Positions 26,084-36,360 of a stretch of DNA of 61,930 nucleotides are shown piece by piece. A model generated the notes under the pieces. It was not told the origin of the DNA. It did not search any database and worked only from the letters and a program-made list of their open reading frames with translations. The stretch is from an uncultured Sterolibacteriaceae bacterium (lineage in GTDB: Bacteria; Pseudomonadota; Gammaproteobacteria; Burkholderiales; Rhodocyclaceae): contig CALARK010000027.1 of assembly GCA_937888595.1 (NCBI GenBank), forward strand, positions 1-61,930, given 5' to 3'. The number at the start of each line of letters is the position of its first letter. Positions within the stretch are counted from its first letter, which is position 1. A program made the translations under genes and the position numbers.

Positions 26084-27346
26084 TTAATAATTGCGTGCGG
26101 CGACGACGCCGGCGTCGCGCAACAGGTTCTCGGCGATGGGGCCGGAGCGGCGCACCGCCTTTTCGCGTTCGAGCTGCTTGTTCACCGCCTTCCAGTCGAG
26201 GTCGAGGAAGGTGGTCAGCTCGAGCTGGCCGGCGCAGGCTTTCTCGAACAGGGCGGCGAGCGACTTCACTGTGATGGCGCGGCCGCCGAGGCCGGCGATG
26301 ACGGTATGACCCTGCAGGCCCATGCCGGTGACGGCCATGCGCACGTCGGTGGCGACGATGCCGCCGCTGCCGACCGCGAGGCTCTTCTCCAGCACGACGA
26401 AGCGCTTGCAGCGCTTCAGCGCCGCAGCGATGGCTTCGTGGGGGAAGGGGCGGAAGCTGACGATGCCGAGCACGCCGATCTTCAGCCCCCCGTTTTCAGG
26501 TTGGCGCAGGGCATCGACGGTGTCCTTGATGGTGCCGAGCACCGAGCCCATGGCGATGACGACGGTTTCGGCGTCGTCGCAGCGGTAGGTGCGGATCAGC
26601 CCCCCCGAGTCGCGGCCGAATTGTTGCCCGAACTCTGCGGCCAGCTGCGGGATGCGCTCGAGTGCCTGTAGCTGCTTGGCATGGGCGAGGTAGCGCACTT
26701 CCATGAAGGCCTCGGGGCCGACCATCGCGCCGATCGAGACCGGCTCGTTCGGATCGAGTACCTGGCGCGGCTCGTAGGGCGGCAGGTAGGTATCGACCTG
26801 TGCCTGCGTCGGCATGTCGACGCGCTCGACGGCATGGGTGAGGATGAAGCCGTCCATGCACACCATCACCGGCAGGCTCAATTCCTCGGCCAGGCGGAAG
26901 GCCTGGATGTGCAGGTCGAGCGCCTCCTGGTTGGTCTCGGCGAAGAGCTGCAGCCAGCCGCAATCGCGCATCGAGAGGGAGTCCGAATGGTCGTTCCAGA
27001 TGTTGATCGGCGCGCCGATGGCGCGGTTGGCCACCGTCATGACGATGGGCAGGCCGAGGCCGGCGGCATTGAACACCGCCTCGGCCATGAACAGCAGGCC
27101 CTGCGAGGCAGTGGCGGTGTAGCTGCGGGCACCGGCGGCCGATGAGCCGATGGCGACCGACATGGCCGCGAATTCGGACTCGACGTTGATGAACTCGCAA
27201 CCCTGCAGTTCGCCCGACTTCACCATCTCGCCGAGCCCCTCGACGATGTGGGTCTGCGGCGAGATCGGGTAGGCGCAGATGACTTCCGGCCGGCACAGTG
27301 CGACGGCTTCGGCGACGGCGCGGCTGCCTTCGATTTGTTTAAGCAT
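26084..27346 (-). CDS. porA: 2-Oxoacid (probably pyruvate):ferredoxin oxidoreductase alpha subunit
   Basis: 420 residues, PFOR domains I and II. Typical stretches: GSRAVAEAVALCRPEVICAYPISPQTHIVE, FINVESEFAAMSVAIGSSAAGARSYTATASQGLLFM (about 52-88), NRAIGAPINIWNDHSDSLSMRD and the domain II FRPFPHEAIAAALK. Start overlaps the porG stop by 8 nt, so it is translationally coupled. 11 nt upstream of porB. Confidence 0.9.
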   Translation of the reverse strand: MLKQIEGSRAVAEAVALCRPEVICAYPISPQTHIVEGLGEMVKSGELQGCEFINVESEFAAMSVAIGSSAAGARSYTATASQGLLFMAEAVFNAAGLGLPIVMTVANRAIGAPINIWNDHSDSLSMRDCGWLQLFAETNQEALDLHIQAFRLAEELSLPVMVCMDGFILTHAVERVDMPTQAQVDTYLPPYEPRQVLDPNEPVSIGAMVGPEAFMEVRYLAHAKQLQALERIPQLAAEFGQQFGRDSGGLIRTYRCDDAETVVIAMGSVLGTIKDTVDALRQPENGGLKIGVLGIVSFRPFPHEAIAAALKRCKRFVVLEKSLAVGSGGIVATDVRMAVTGMGLQGHTVIAGLGGRAITVKSLAALFEKACAGQLELTTFLDLDWKAVNKQLEREKAVRRSGPIAENLLRDAGVVAARNY

Positions 27347-27920
27347 GGGCGCTTTCCTCCATTTCGGCCCTGACGATCTCGTAGGCCTCGCGGGCGGCCG
27401 CGATGTTGCCGGCGGCGACCTTGCCCGCGAACCGTTCCTCGATCGCCTTGAGCACGGATTCGAGCTTCAGGATGCCCGACACCGCGGCGAAACCGCCCAG
27501 CAGCGGCACATTGGGCACCGGCCGGCCGACGTGCTTGAGCGCCAGTTCGGTCGCCGGGACGGTGCAAAGCCGCTCGGCGCGGTGGCGGGCGATGAAGTCG
27601 GCCAGCCCGAGCTGCTCGAAGGTCTTGGTGGTGTTGATCAGGATGTAGCCATCGGGCTTCAGGCCCGCGAAGCAATCGACCTGATGGAGTAGGGTCGGGT
27701 CCTGGATGATCAGGGCGTCGGGCGCCATGATCGGCTCGCGCAGGCGAATCTCCCTGTCATCGATGCGACAGAAGGCGACCACCGGGGCGCCGGTGCGCTC
27801 GGAACCAAAGCTGGGGAAGGCTTGGGCATGGCGCCCTTCGTCGAAAGCGGCGACGGAAAGCATTTCCGCGGCGGTGACGACGCCCTGGCCGCCGCGCCCG
27901 TGTATGCGTACCTGGAACAT
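27339..27920 (-). CDS. porG: 2-Oxoacid (probably pyruvate):ferredoxin oxidoreductase gamma subunit
   Basis: 193 residues, with MFQVRIHGRGGQGVVTAAEMLSVAAF, FPSFGSERTGAPVVAFCRI and the GGFAAVSGILKLES segment characteristic of the gamma subunit. First gene of the por operon; AGGAG lies just upstream of the ATG. Divergent from aceE across 198 nt. Confidence 0.92.
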   Translation of the reverse strand: MFQVRIHGRGGQGVVTAAEMLSVAAFDEGRHAQAFPSFGSERTGAPVVAFCRIDDREIRLREPIMAPDALIIQDPTLLHQVDCFAGLKPDGYILINTTKTFEQLGLADFIARHRAERLCTVPATELALKHVGRPVPNVPLLGGFAAVSGILKLESVLKAIEERFAGKVAAGNIAAAREAYEIVRAEMEESAHA

Positions 27921-28118
27921 GCGGTTCTCCTCATTCCTTTCTTTTGTCGCAAGGATACGCCCGGGCCACGAAAAACAAATTGCACAATGCGAATGAAAGT
28001 TTTACTATGTGAAACGTCGCGATTTGGCTCGCTTACCCGGCGGGTTTAATCTGTGAAAAAACCCCGGCCCGCCTTACCCAAGGGCCGGGATCCAATAAAA
28101 CTCCAACAGGAGGAGACC
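27921..28118. promoter_or_regulatory. Divergent por / ace control region
   Basis: 198 nt between two alternative pyruvate-oxidising systems. A plausible rightward promoter is TTGCAC (27980-27985), 17 nt, TACTAT (28003-28008). The leader of aceE then holds a hairpin. A regulator acting here could switch both operons reciprocally. Confidence 0.4.
28063..28089 (+). other. Leader hairpin upstream of aceE
   Basis: Perfect 8-bp arms CCCGGCCC (28063-28070)/GGGCCGGG (28082-28089) with an 11-nt loop, 20 nt before the aceE ribosome site. No T-run follows, so it is not an obvious terminator. Confidence 0.4.
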
Positions 28119-30821
<2,703 letters not shown>

Positions 30822-30823
30822 TC

Positions 30824-32179
30824 ATGGACATCAAGGTACCCGACATCGGCGGCTTCAGCGATGTGCCCGTCATCGAAATCCACGTCAAGCCCGGCGACAC
30901 GGTCAATGCCGAGGACGCGCTGATCACGCTCGAATCCGACAAGGCGACGATGGACGTGCCCAGCCCGGCTGCCGGTACAGTGAAGGAAGTGAAGGTCGCG
31001 CTCGGCGACAAGGTCAGCGAAGGCAGCCTGATTGTCGTTCTGGATGAGGCTGCCGCTGCGGTGGCTGCCGCTCCGGAACCCGCTGCAGCGCCGCCCGCAC
31101 CTGCCCCAGCTGCCCCAGCTGCCCCAGCCGCCGTCCCGCCGGCGCCGACTTTTGCGCCAGCTGCCAAAGCGGCGACCAGCGCCGCGCCGCCGACATCGAC
31201 CATCGCCATCCTGCCCGATCCGGTGCGCATTCCATCGCCGGCGGAAATCGTCGCCGAGCTGGACGGCATCAAGCCGCACGCCTCGCCCTCGGTGCGCCGC
31301 TTCGCGCGCGAACTGGGCGTCGATGTCGCCAAGGTGAAAGGCACCGGGCCGAAAGGCCGCATCACCCAGCAGGACGTGCAGGCCTTCGTGAAGGGCGTCA
31401 TGACGGGTGCCGCCGTCCCGTCGGCGCCGACTTCTTCAGGCAGTGGCCTGAACCTGCTGCCCTGGCCGCAGGTCGATTTCGCCAGGTTCGGCCCGGTCGA
31501 AGTCAAGCCGCTGTCGCGCATCAAGAAGATCAGCGGCCCGAACCTCGCGCGCAACTGGGTGATGATCCCCGCCGTCACCTACCACGAGGACGCCGACATC
31601 ACCGACCTCGAAGCCTTGCGCGTGAGCCTCAACAAGGAGAACGAGAAGTCGGGCATCAAGCTGACCATGCTCGCCTTCATCATCAAGGCCGTGGTCGCCG
31701 CGCTGAAGAAATATCCCGACCTCAACTCCTCGCTCGACGGCGAGAACCAGGTCTTCAAGAACTACTGGCACATCGGCTTCGCCGCCGACACGCCCAACGG
31801 CCTGATGGTGCCGGTGCTCAAGGATGCCGACCGGAAGGGCATCATCGAGATCGCGCAGGAAACCTCCGAACTGGCGAAGAAGGCGCGCGACGGCAAGCTC
31901 GGCCCGGCCGACATGCAGGGCGCGACCTTCACGATCTCCAGCGTCGGCGGCATCGGCGGCACGGCGTTCTCGCCGATCGTCAATGCGCCGGAAGTGGCGA
32001 TCCTCGGCGTCAGCAAGTCGTCTATGAAGCCGGTCTGGAACGGCAAGGAATTCGTGCCACGCCTGATCGTTCCGCTGTCGCTCTCCGCCGACCACCGCGT
32101 CATCGACGGTGCGCTGGCGACGCGCTTCAACGCCACGCTCGCACAATTGCTCGGCGACTTCCGGAGGGTGATGCTATGA
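30824..32179 (+). CDS. aceF: Dihydrolipoamide acetyltransferase, PDH E2
   Basis: 451 residues with one lipoyl domain (1-75; lipoylated lysine in ESDKATMDVPSP, about 44), an Ala/Pro linker, a peripheral-subunit-binding domain (about 145-185, HASPSVRRFARELGVDVAKVKGTGPKGRI), a second linker, and the catalytic domain (about 230-451) ending in SADHRVIDGALATRF with the active-site histidine. Many homologues have two or three lipoyl domains. Both linkers contain repeat copies, read AVPPAPTF and AVPSAPTS. The lipoyl-domain DNA is almost identical to that of the downstream lpdA gene. The stop overlaps lpdA by 4 nt. Confidence 0.96.
   Translation: MDIKVPDIGGFSDVPVIEIHVKPGDTVNAEDALITLESDKATMDVPSPAAGTVKEVKVALGDKVSEGSLIVVLDEAAAAVAAAPEPAAAPPAPAPAAPAAPAAVPPAPTFAPAAKAATSAAPPTSTIAILPDPVRIPSPAEIVAELDGIKPHASPSVRRFARELGVDVAKVKGTGPKGRITQQDVQAFVKGVMTGAAVPSAPTSSGSGLNLLPWPQVDFARFGPVEVKPLSRIKKISGPNLARNWVMIPAVTYHEDADITDLEALRVSLNKENEKSGIKLTMLAFIIKAVVAALKKYPDLNSSLDGENQVFKNYWHIGFAADTPNGLMVPVLKDADRKGIIEIAQETSELAKKARDGKLGPADMQGATFTISSVGGIGGTAFSPIVNAPEVAILGVSKSSMKPVWNGKEFVPRLIVPLSLSADHRVIDGALATRFNATLAQLLGDFRRVML
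31130..31153 (+). repeat. Dispersed repeat, copy 9 (aceF first linker)
   Basis: Exact match to the consensus; read AVPPAPTF between the lipoyl and E1/E3-binding domains. Confidence 0.9.
31412..31435 (+). repeat. Dispersed repeat, copy 10 (aceF second linker)
   Basis: Two mismatches; read AVPSAPTS between the binding and catalytic domains. Confidence 0.8.
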
Positions 32180-33963
32180 GCCTGACCGAAGTCAAAGTGC
32201 CGGACATCGGCGACTTCAAGGAGGTGCCGGTCATCGAGATCCACGTCAAGCCCGGCGACACGGTCAATGCCGAGGATGCGCTGATCACGCTGGAATCGGA
32301 CAAGGCGACGATGGACGTGCCAAGCCCGGCGGCCGGCGTCGTCAGGGAAGTGAAGCTCGCCGTCGGCGACAAGGTGGGCGAAGGTTCGCTGGTGCTCTTG
32401 CTGGAGGCCGGCGCCGGAGACACTGCCGCCGTGGCTGCACCGCAACCGGCCGCGACGCCTGCGCCCGCCGCCGTCCCGCCCGCACCGACTTCTGCGGCAC
32501 CGCTGGCCGGCAGCTACGCCGGCAAAGTCGACATCGAGACCGAAATGCTCGTCCTCGGCGCCGGCCCCGGCGGTTACTCGGCGGCCTTCCGCAGCGCCGA
32601 CCTCGGCATGAAGACCGTGATCGTCGAGCGCTACGCGACGCTCGGCGGCGTCTGCCTCAACGTCGGCTGCATTCCCTCCAAGGCCTTGCTGCACGTCGCG
32701 GCGGTGATCGACGAGGCCGCCCACATGAGCAGTGCCGGCGTGACGTTCGCTGCACCCCAGGTCGATGTCGATGCGCTGCGCGCTCACAAGGAAAAAGTGG
32801 TCGGCAAGCTCACCGGCGGGCTGGCCGGCATGGCCAAGGCCCGCAAGGTCGAGGTGGTGCGCGGCTACGGCCATTTCCTCGATGCGCACCATCTGGAAGT
32901 CGAGGAAACCGCGGGCGCCGCGCAGGACAAGACCGGCAAGAAGCAGGTCATCCGGTTCCAGAAGTGCATCATCGCGGCCGGCTCGGCCGCCGTGCATCTG
33001 CCTTTCATCCCGCGTGATCCCAGGATCGTCGATTCGACCGGCGCGCTCGAGCTCAGGCAGGTACCCGAGAAGATGCTGGTGATCGGCGGCGGCATCATCG
33101 GCCTCGAAATGGCCACGGTCTATTCGACGCTCGGCGCGAAAGTGGACGTCGTCGAAATGCTCGATGGCCTGATGCAGGGCCCGGACCGCGATGCGGTGAA
33201 AGTGTGGGAAAAGCAGAACGCCCACCGCTTTGACCGGGTCATGCTGAAGACCAAAACTACGGCGGTCGAGGCGAAGGACGACGGCTTGTGGGTGCGCTTC
33301 GAGGGTGAAAAGGCACCGAGCGAACCGCAACGCTACGACCTGATCCTGCAAGCCGCCGGCCGCAGCCCGAACGGCCGCAAGATCGGCGCCGAGCACGCCG
33401 GCGTGGCGGTCAACGAGCGCGGCTTCATCCCCGTCGACGGGCAGATGCGCACGAATGTGCCGCACATCTTCGCGATCGGCGACATCGTCGGCAACCCGAT
33501 GCTGGCCCACAAGGCGGTGCATGAAGCGCACGTGGCGGCCGAAGCCGCCGCCGGCCAGAAGACGCATTTCGATGCGAATGTGATTCCCGGCGTCGCCTAC
33601 ACCCATCCCGAGGTGGCCTGGGTCGGCCTCGGCGAGGACGAAGCGAAGAAAGCCGGCCGCCAGGTCGAGGTGGCGAAGTTCCCGTGGGCCGCCTCCGGCC
33701 GGGCGATTGCCAACGGCGCCGACTACGGCTTTACGAAACTGGTCTTCGACGCTGAAACCCATCGCATCGTCGGCGGCACCATCGTCGGCCCGAGCGCCGG
33801 CGACATGATCGGCGAGATCTGCCTCGCCATCGAGATGGGCGCCGACGCCATCGACATCGGCAAGACCATCCACCCGCACCCGACGCTGGGCGAGAGCATC
33901 GGCATGGCGGCGGAAGTGGCCCACGGCAGTTGTACCGATCTGCCTCCCCAGCGGAAGCGCTGA
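32176..33963 (+). CDS. lpdA: Dihydrolipoamide dehydrogenase with N-terminal lipoyl domain, PDH E3
   Basis: 595 residues, longer than ordinary E3 (about 475) because a lipoyl domain (1-76, ESDKATMDVPSP) precedes it, as in the Neisseria P64K type. E3 core: FAD motif LGAGPGGYSAAF (about 128), redox disulfide GGVCLNVGCIPSKALL (about 157-172), NAD fold VIGGGIIGLEMATVYSTLG, AIGDIVGNPMLAHKA, and the catalytic base in HPHPTLGESIG. The linker contains a repeat copy read AVPPAPTS. The ATG overlaps the aceF stop (ATGA). Confidence 0.96.
   Translation: MSLTEVKVPDIGDFKEVPVIEIHVKPGDTVNAEDALITLESDKATMDVPSPAAGVVREVKLAVGDKVGEGSLVLLLEAGAGDTAAVAAPQPAATPAPAAVPPAPTSAAPLAGSYAGKVDIETEMLVLGAGPGGYSAAFRSADLGMKTVIVERYATLGGVCLNVGCIPSKALLHVAAVIDEAAHMSSAGVTFAAPQVDVDALRAHKEKVVGKLTGGLAGMAKARKVEVVRGYGHFLDAHHLEVEETAGAAQDKTGKKQVIRFQKCIIAAGSAAVHLPFIPRDPRIVDSTGALELRQVPEKMLVIGGGIIGLEMATVYSTLGAKVDVVEMLDGLMQGPDRDAVKVWEKQNAHRFDRVMLKTKTTAVEAKDDGLWVRFEGEKAPSEPQRYDLILQAAGRSPNGRKIGAEHAGVAVNERGFIPVDGQMRTNVPHIFAIGDIVGNPMLAHKAVHEAHVAAEAAAGQKTHFDANVIPGVAYTHPEVAWVGLGEDEAKKAGRQVEVAKFPWAASGRAIANGADYGFTKLVFDAETHRIVGGTIVGPSAGDMIGEICLAIEMGADAIDIGKTIHPHPTLGESIGMAAEVAHGSCTDLPPQRKR
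32470..32493 (+). repeat. Dispersed repeat, copy 11 (lpdA linker)
   Basis: Three mismatches; read AVPPAPTS between the lipoyl domain and the E3 core. Confidence 0.75.
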
Positions 33964-34062
33964 CCAGGTGGGCTCCGGGGGGTGTCATCCGGCGGGAATC
34001 GACGCCGGATGGCGGCAGGGCGGACATACGTGGTAGTGTCTTCACCCTCCGATCTTTTCCCG

Positions 34063-34395
34063 ATGGCGGCAATGAAACTGCAACGAAGGTTCAGCGACCA
34101 GCAGCTCACGAAGATCATCGACGAAGCCACGATCTACATGTGCGCCTGCCCCGCGCAGGTCGCCGAGCAGATCGTTCGCCTCAGGGGCTTGGTCCGCTAT
34201 CAGGAAGATTGCGACAGTCAGAGGGACACCGATTCGGTGGTCCATCAGTCCATCGCAAAGGCCAGCCTCCAGGCGCTGCAGATCATGGAGGACTGCCTGG
34301 ACGAGTTGCTCGACCTCGAGGGTTGGGATCGCACCACCATGACGATGCCGGAAGGCCTGCGGATCCGGCGGGACAGCATGGTGGACAAGGATTGA
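34063..34395 (+). CDS. Small conserved-looking protein of unknown function
   Basis: About 110 residues from ATG 34063; the ATG at 34072 (MKLQRRFSDQQL) is equally possible. Predicted mostly helical, with a distinctive IDEATIYMCACPAQVAEQIVRLRGLVRYQEDC segment (about 20-50) holding three cysteines, then acidic helices (MEDCLDELLDLEGWD). No known domain recognised. Codon use is normal for the window, so it is probably real. It lies 99 nt after lpdA and before rpiA. Confidence 0.65.
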   Translation: MAAMKLQRRFSDQQLTKIIDEATIYMCACPAQVAEQIVRLRGLVRYQEDCDSQRDTDSVVHQSIAKASLQALQIMEDCLDELLDLEGWDRTTMTMPEGLRIRRDSMVDKD

Positions 34396-34443
34396 GGCGC
34401 CTGGCCGGATCGATTTTCGGCCGCCGAACGAGGTCCGCTGCCG

Positions 34444-34466
34444 AAAATCGGTGACGGCGGGACGGC
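34444..34466 (-). repeat. Dispersed repeat, copy 12 (intergenic, upstream of rpiA)
   Basis: 23 nt with a one-base deletion and a few substitutions. It abuts TATACT (34468-34473), a good -10, the same arrangement as at the RlmN-like gene. The left part also pairs with an upstream ATTTTCGG arm. Confidence 0.7.
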
Positions 34467-34491
34467 GTATACTCCGTTCCCAGCATAACAA

Positions 34492-34516
34492 GCCCGGCCA
34501 GACCGGGCGTCTTTTT
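34492..34516 (+). terminator. Terminator-like hairpin in the rpiA leader
   Basis: Stem GCCCGG (34492-34497)/CCGGGC (34503-34508), 5-nt loop, then GTCTTTTT, ending only 4 nt before the rpiA ribosome site AAGGAGGA. If TATACT at 34468 is the -10, this terminator sits inside the 5' leader and may attenuate rpiA; otherwise it ends the upstream transcript. Confidence 0.55.
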
Positions 34517-34530
34517 GCAAGGAGGACAGC

Positions 34531-35205
34531 ATGGCAACCCAGGACGAACTCAAGCAGGCGGTCGCTCAGGCGGCAGCCGACTACGTGGCGCAGACCGTGC
34601 CGGCCGGCAGCATCGTCGGCGTCGGCACCGGCTCGACGGCCAACTTCTTTATCGACGCGCTGGCGCAGATCAAGGGGCACATCGCAGCGACCGTCGCCAG
34701 TTCCGAAGCGACGAAGAAGCGCCTCGAAGGCCATGGCATCAAGGTGCTCGACCTCAACGAGGTGAGCGCGATGCCGGTGTATGTCGACGGCGCCGACGAG
34801 ATCACGGACAAACTGGAGATGGTCAAGGGCGGCGGCGGCGCGCTGACGCGCGAGAAAATCGTCGCGGCGGTGGCCGACAAGTTCGTCTGCGTCTGCGACG
34901 CATCGAAGCTGGTCGCCACCCTGGGCAGGTTCCCGCTGCCGGTCGAGGTGATCCCGATGGCGCGCGAGCACGTCGCCCGCGAGATCGTGAAGCTCGGTGG
35001 GCAGCCGAAGCTGCGCGCGGGCTTCACGACCGACAACGGCAACGTGATCCTCGACGTGCATGGCTGGCAGATCGCCGATCCGGCCGGGCTGGAAACGCAG
35101 CTCAACGGCATCGTCGGGGTCGTCACCAACGGCCTGTTCGCCTGCCGCGGTGCCGACCTGCTGCTGCTGGCCACGCCGGACGGCGTGCGCCGCATGGCAC
35201 GCTGA
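34531..35205 (+). CDS. rpiA: Ribose-5-phosphate isomerase A
   Basis: 224 residues, interconverts ribose-5-P and ribulose-5-P in the pentose phosphate and Calvin pathways. Motifs: VGVGTGSTANFFIDAL (about 29-45), YVDGADEIT (active-site Asp, about 88-96), KGGGGALTREKIVA and the C-terminal GVVTNGLFACRGADLLL. A strong AAGGAGGA precedes the ATG. It supplies ribulose-5-P to phosphoribulokinase, encoded 20 kb away. Confidence 0.97.
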   Translation: MATQDELKQAVAQAAADYVAQTVPAGSIVGVGTGSTANFFIDALAQIKGHIAATVASSEATKKRLEGHGIKVLDLNEVSAMPVYVDGADEITDKLEMVKGGGGALTREKIVAAVADKFVCVCDASKLVATLGRFPLPVEVIPMAREHVAREIVKLGGQPKLRAGFTTDNGNVILDVHGWQIADPAGLETQLNGIVGVVTNGLFACRGADLLLLATPDGVRRMAR

Positions 35206-35223
35206 AACCGGATTGAAATATTA

Positions 35224-35246
35224 CTGTCATCCACCCGACCTAGACT
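35224..35246 (+). promoter_or_regulatory. Possible Pho box and -10 upstream of phoU
   Basis: CTGTCAT (35224-35230) is a perfect first Pho half-site; the second half (35235-35241) matches only 4 of 7. TAGACT at 35241-35246 could be a -10 but is closer than usual. Tentative. Confidence 0.3.
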
Positions 35247-35283
35247 GCGAGGCTGATCCATCATGAATTCAGGAGCCAGGCGC

Positions 35284-35985
35284 ATGACCGAGCACACCCT
35301 CAAGCAGTTCGACGTCGAGCTGGAGCAGATCCGCAGCAAGGTACTGCAGCTCGGCGGCCTGGTCGAGCGCCAGATCATCCGGGCCATGGAAGCGCTGGCC
35401 GAGGGCGACCTGATCCTCTGCGAACAGGTGATCAATGCCGACCACGACGTCAATCGCCTCGAGGTCGAGCTCGACGAGGCCTGCGTGCAGATCATCGCCA
35501 AGCGCCAGCCGGCGGCCATCGACCTGCGCATGATCATGACGGTCATCAAGACCATCACCGACCTCGAGCGCATCGGCGACGAGGCGAAGAAGATCGCCAA
35601 GCAGGCCCGGGCGCTGCATTCGGCCGACATGGCCTTCGTACCCAAGCTGGAGCTGCGCCATGCGGCCGAGATCGTGGTGGAAATGCTGCGCCAGTCGCTC
35701 GATGCCTTCGCCCGCGCCGACAGCTCGGTCGCGACCGATGTCGTGCGGCGCGACAAGGCGGTCGATGCCGAGTTCAAGGCGGCGATGCGCCAGCTCATCA
35801 CCTTCATGATCGAGGATCCGCGCACCATTTCGCGTGCCCTCGAGCTGCTGTTCATCGCCAAGTCGATCGAGCGCATCGGCGACCATGCCAAGAACGTGGC
35901 CGAATACGTGGTCTACATGGAAAAGGGCCGCGACGTGCGGCATCTCGGCCTCGAAGGCATGGAGCGCGAAATCAGCCGGAGTTGA
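35284..35985 (+). CDS. phoU: Phosphate transport regulator PhoU
   Basis: 233 residues, two three-helix repeats with metal-binding E/DxxxD motifs (VINADHDVNRLEVELDE; RDKAVDAEFKAAMRQL) and the hallmark FIAKSIERIGDHAKNVAEYVVY near the C-terminus. It damps PhoR/PhoB signalling and phosphate uptake. I chose ATG 35284 because AGGAG sits at 35269-35273; an ATG 21 nt upstream is in frame. No pst genes follow; a strong terminator does. Confidence 0.95.
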   Translation: MTEHTLKQFDVELEQIRSKVLQLGGLVERQIIRAMEALAEGDLILCEQVINADHDVNRLEVELDEACVQIIAKRQPAAIDLRMIMTVIKTITDLERIGDEAKKIAKQARALHSADMAFVPKLELRHAAEIVVEMLRQSLDAFARADSSVATDVVRRDKAVDAEFKAAMRQLITFMIEDPRTISRALELLFIAKSIERIGDHAKNVAEYVVYMEKGRDVRHLGLEGMEREISRS

Positions 35986-36005
35986 AGCGCCGGCGCGTCC
36001 GTTCA

Positions 36006-36046
36006 GGCCAAAAAAGAAGCCGCCCGCGGCGGCTTCTTTTTTGGCC
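36006..36046. terminator. Bidirectional terminator between phoU and yggX
   Basis: Perfect 19-bp arms (36006-36024 and 36028-36046) with a 3-nt loop. A-run on one side and T-run on the other make it a classical terminator in both directions, between two convergent genes. Confidence 0.92.
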
Positions 36047-36055
36047 GAGGCAAGA

Positions 36056-36328
36056 TCAGCTGCGGGGCGGCACGTAGCCCGACACGCGATCGGCGCCCTC
36101 GCCGAAGAAGTGCTTCTCCACCTGCTCGGCCAGATACTTGCGGTGCGACGGATCGGCGAGGTTGAGGCGGTTCTCGTTGATGATCATGGTCTGCATGCGC
36201 ACCCATTGTTGCCAGGCTTCCTTCGAAACGTTCTCGAAGATGCGCTTGCCGAGGTCGCCGGGCATGGGCGGGAAGTCGAGGCCGTCGGCCTCGCGACCGA
36301 GCTTGATGCAATTGACCGTTCTTGCCAT
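36056..36328 (-). CDS. yggX: Fe(II)-trafficking protein YggX
   Basis: 90 residues, the standard size. The family start MARTVNCIKLGREADGLDFPPMPGDLGKRIFE (with the single conserved Cys) and the WQQWVRMQTMIINENRLNLADPSHRKYL core are plain. It protects iron-sulfur enzymes from oxidative damage. Last gene of the rsmE-ppk2-argA-yggX run, 32 nt after argA. Confidence 0.95.
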   Translation of the reverse strand: MARTVNCIKLGREADGLDFPPMPGDLGKRIFENVSKEAWQQWVRMQTMIINENRLNLADPSHRKYLAEQVEKHFFGEGADRVSGYVPPRS

Positions 36329-36360
36329 GAGGGAATTCCTTTCTCCGTAAAGCGAAAATT

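Noticed and set aside
28053..28118. GTG start for aceE upstream of 28119
   Set aside because: No ribosome site, and it would make the leader hairpin coding; ATG 28119 has AGGAGGAG.
34442..34473. Canonical -35 inside the dispersed repeat
   Set aside because: The bases 17 nt upstream of TATACT are AAATCG, not TTGACA-like; any promoter would need an activator.
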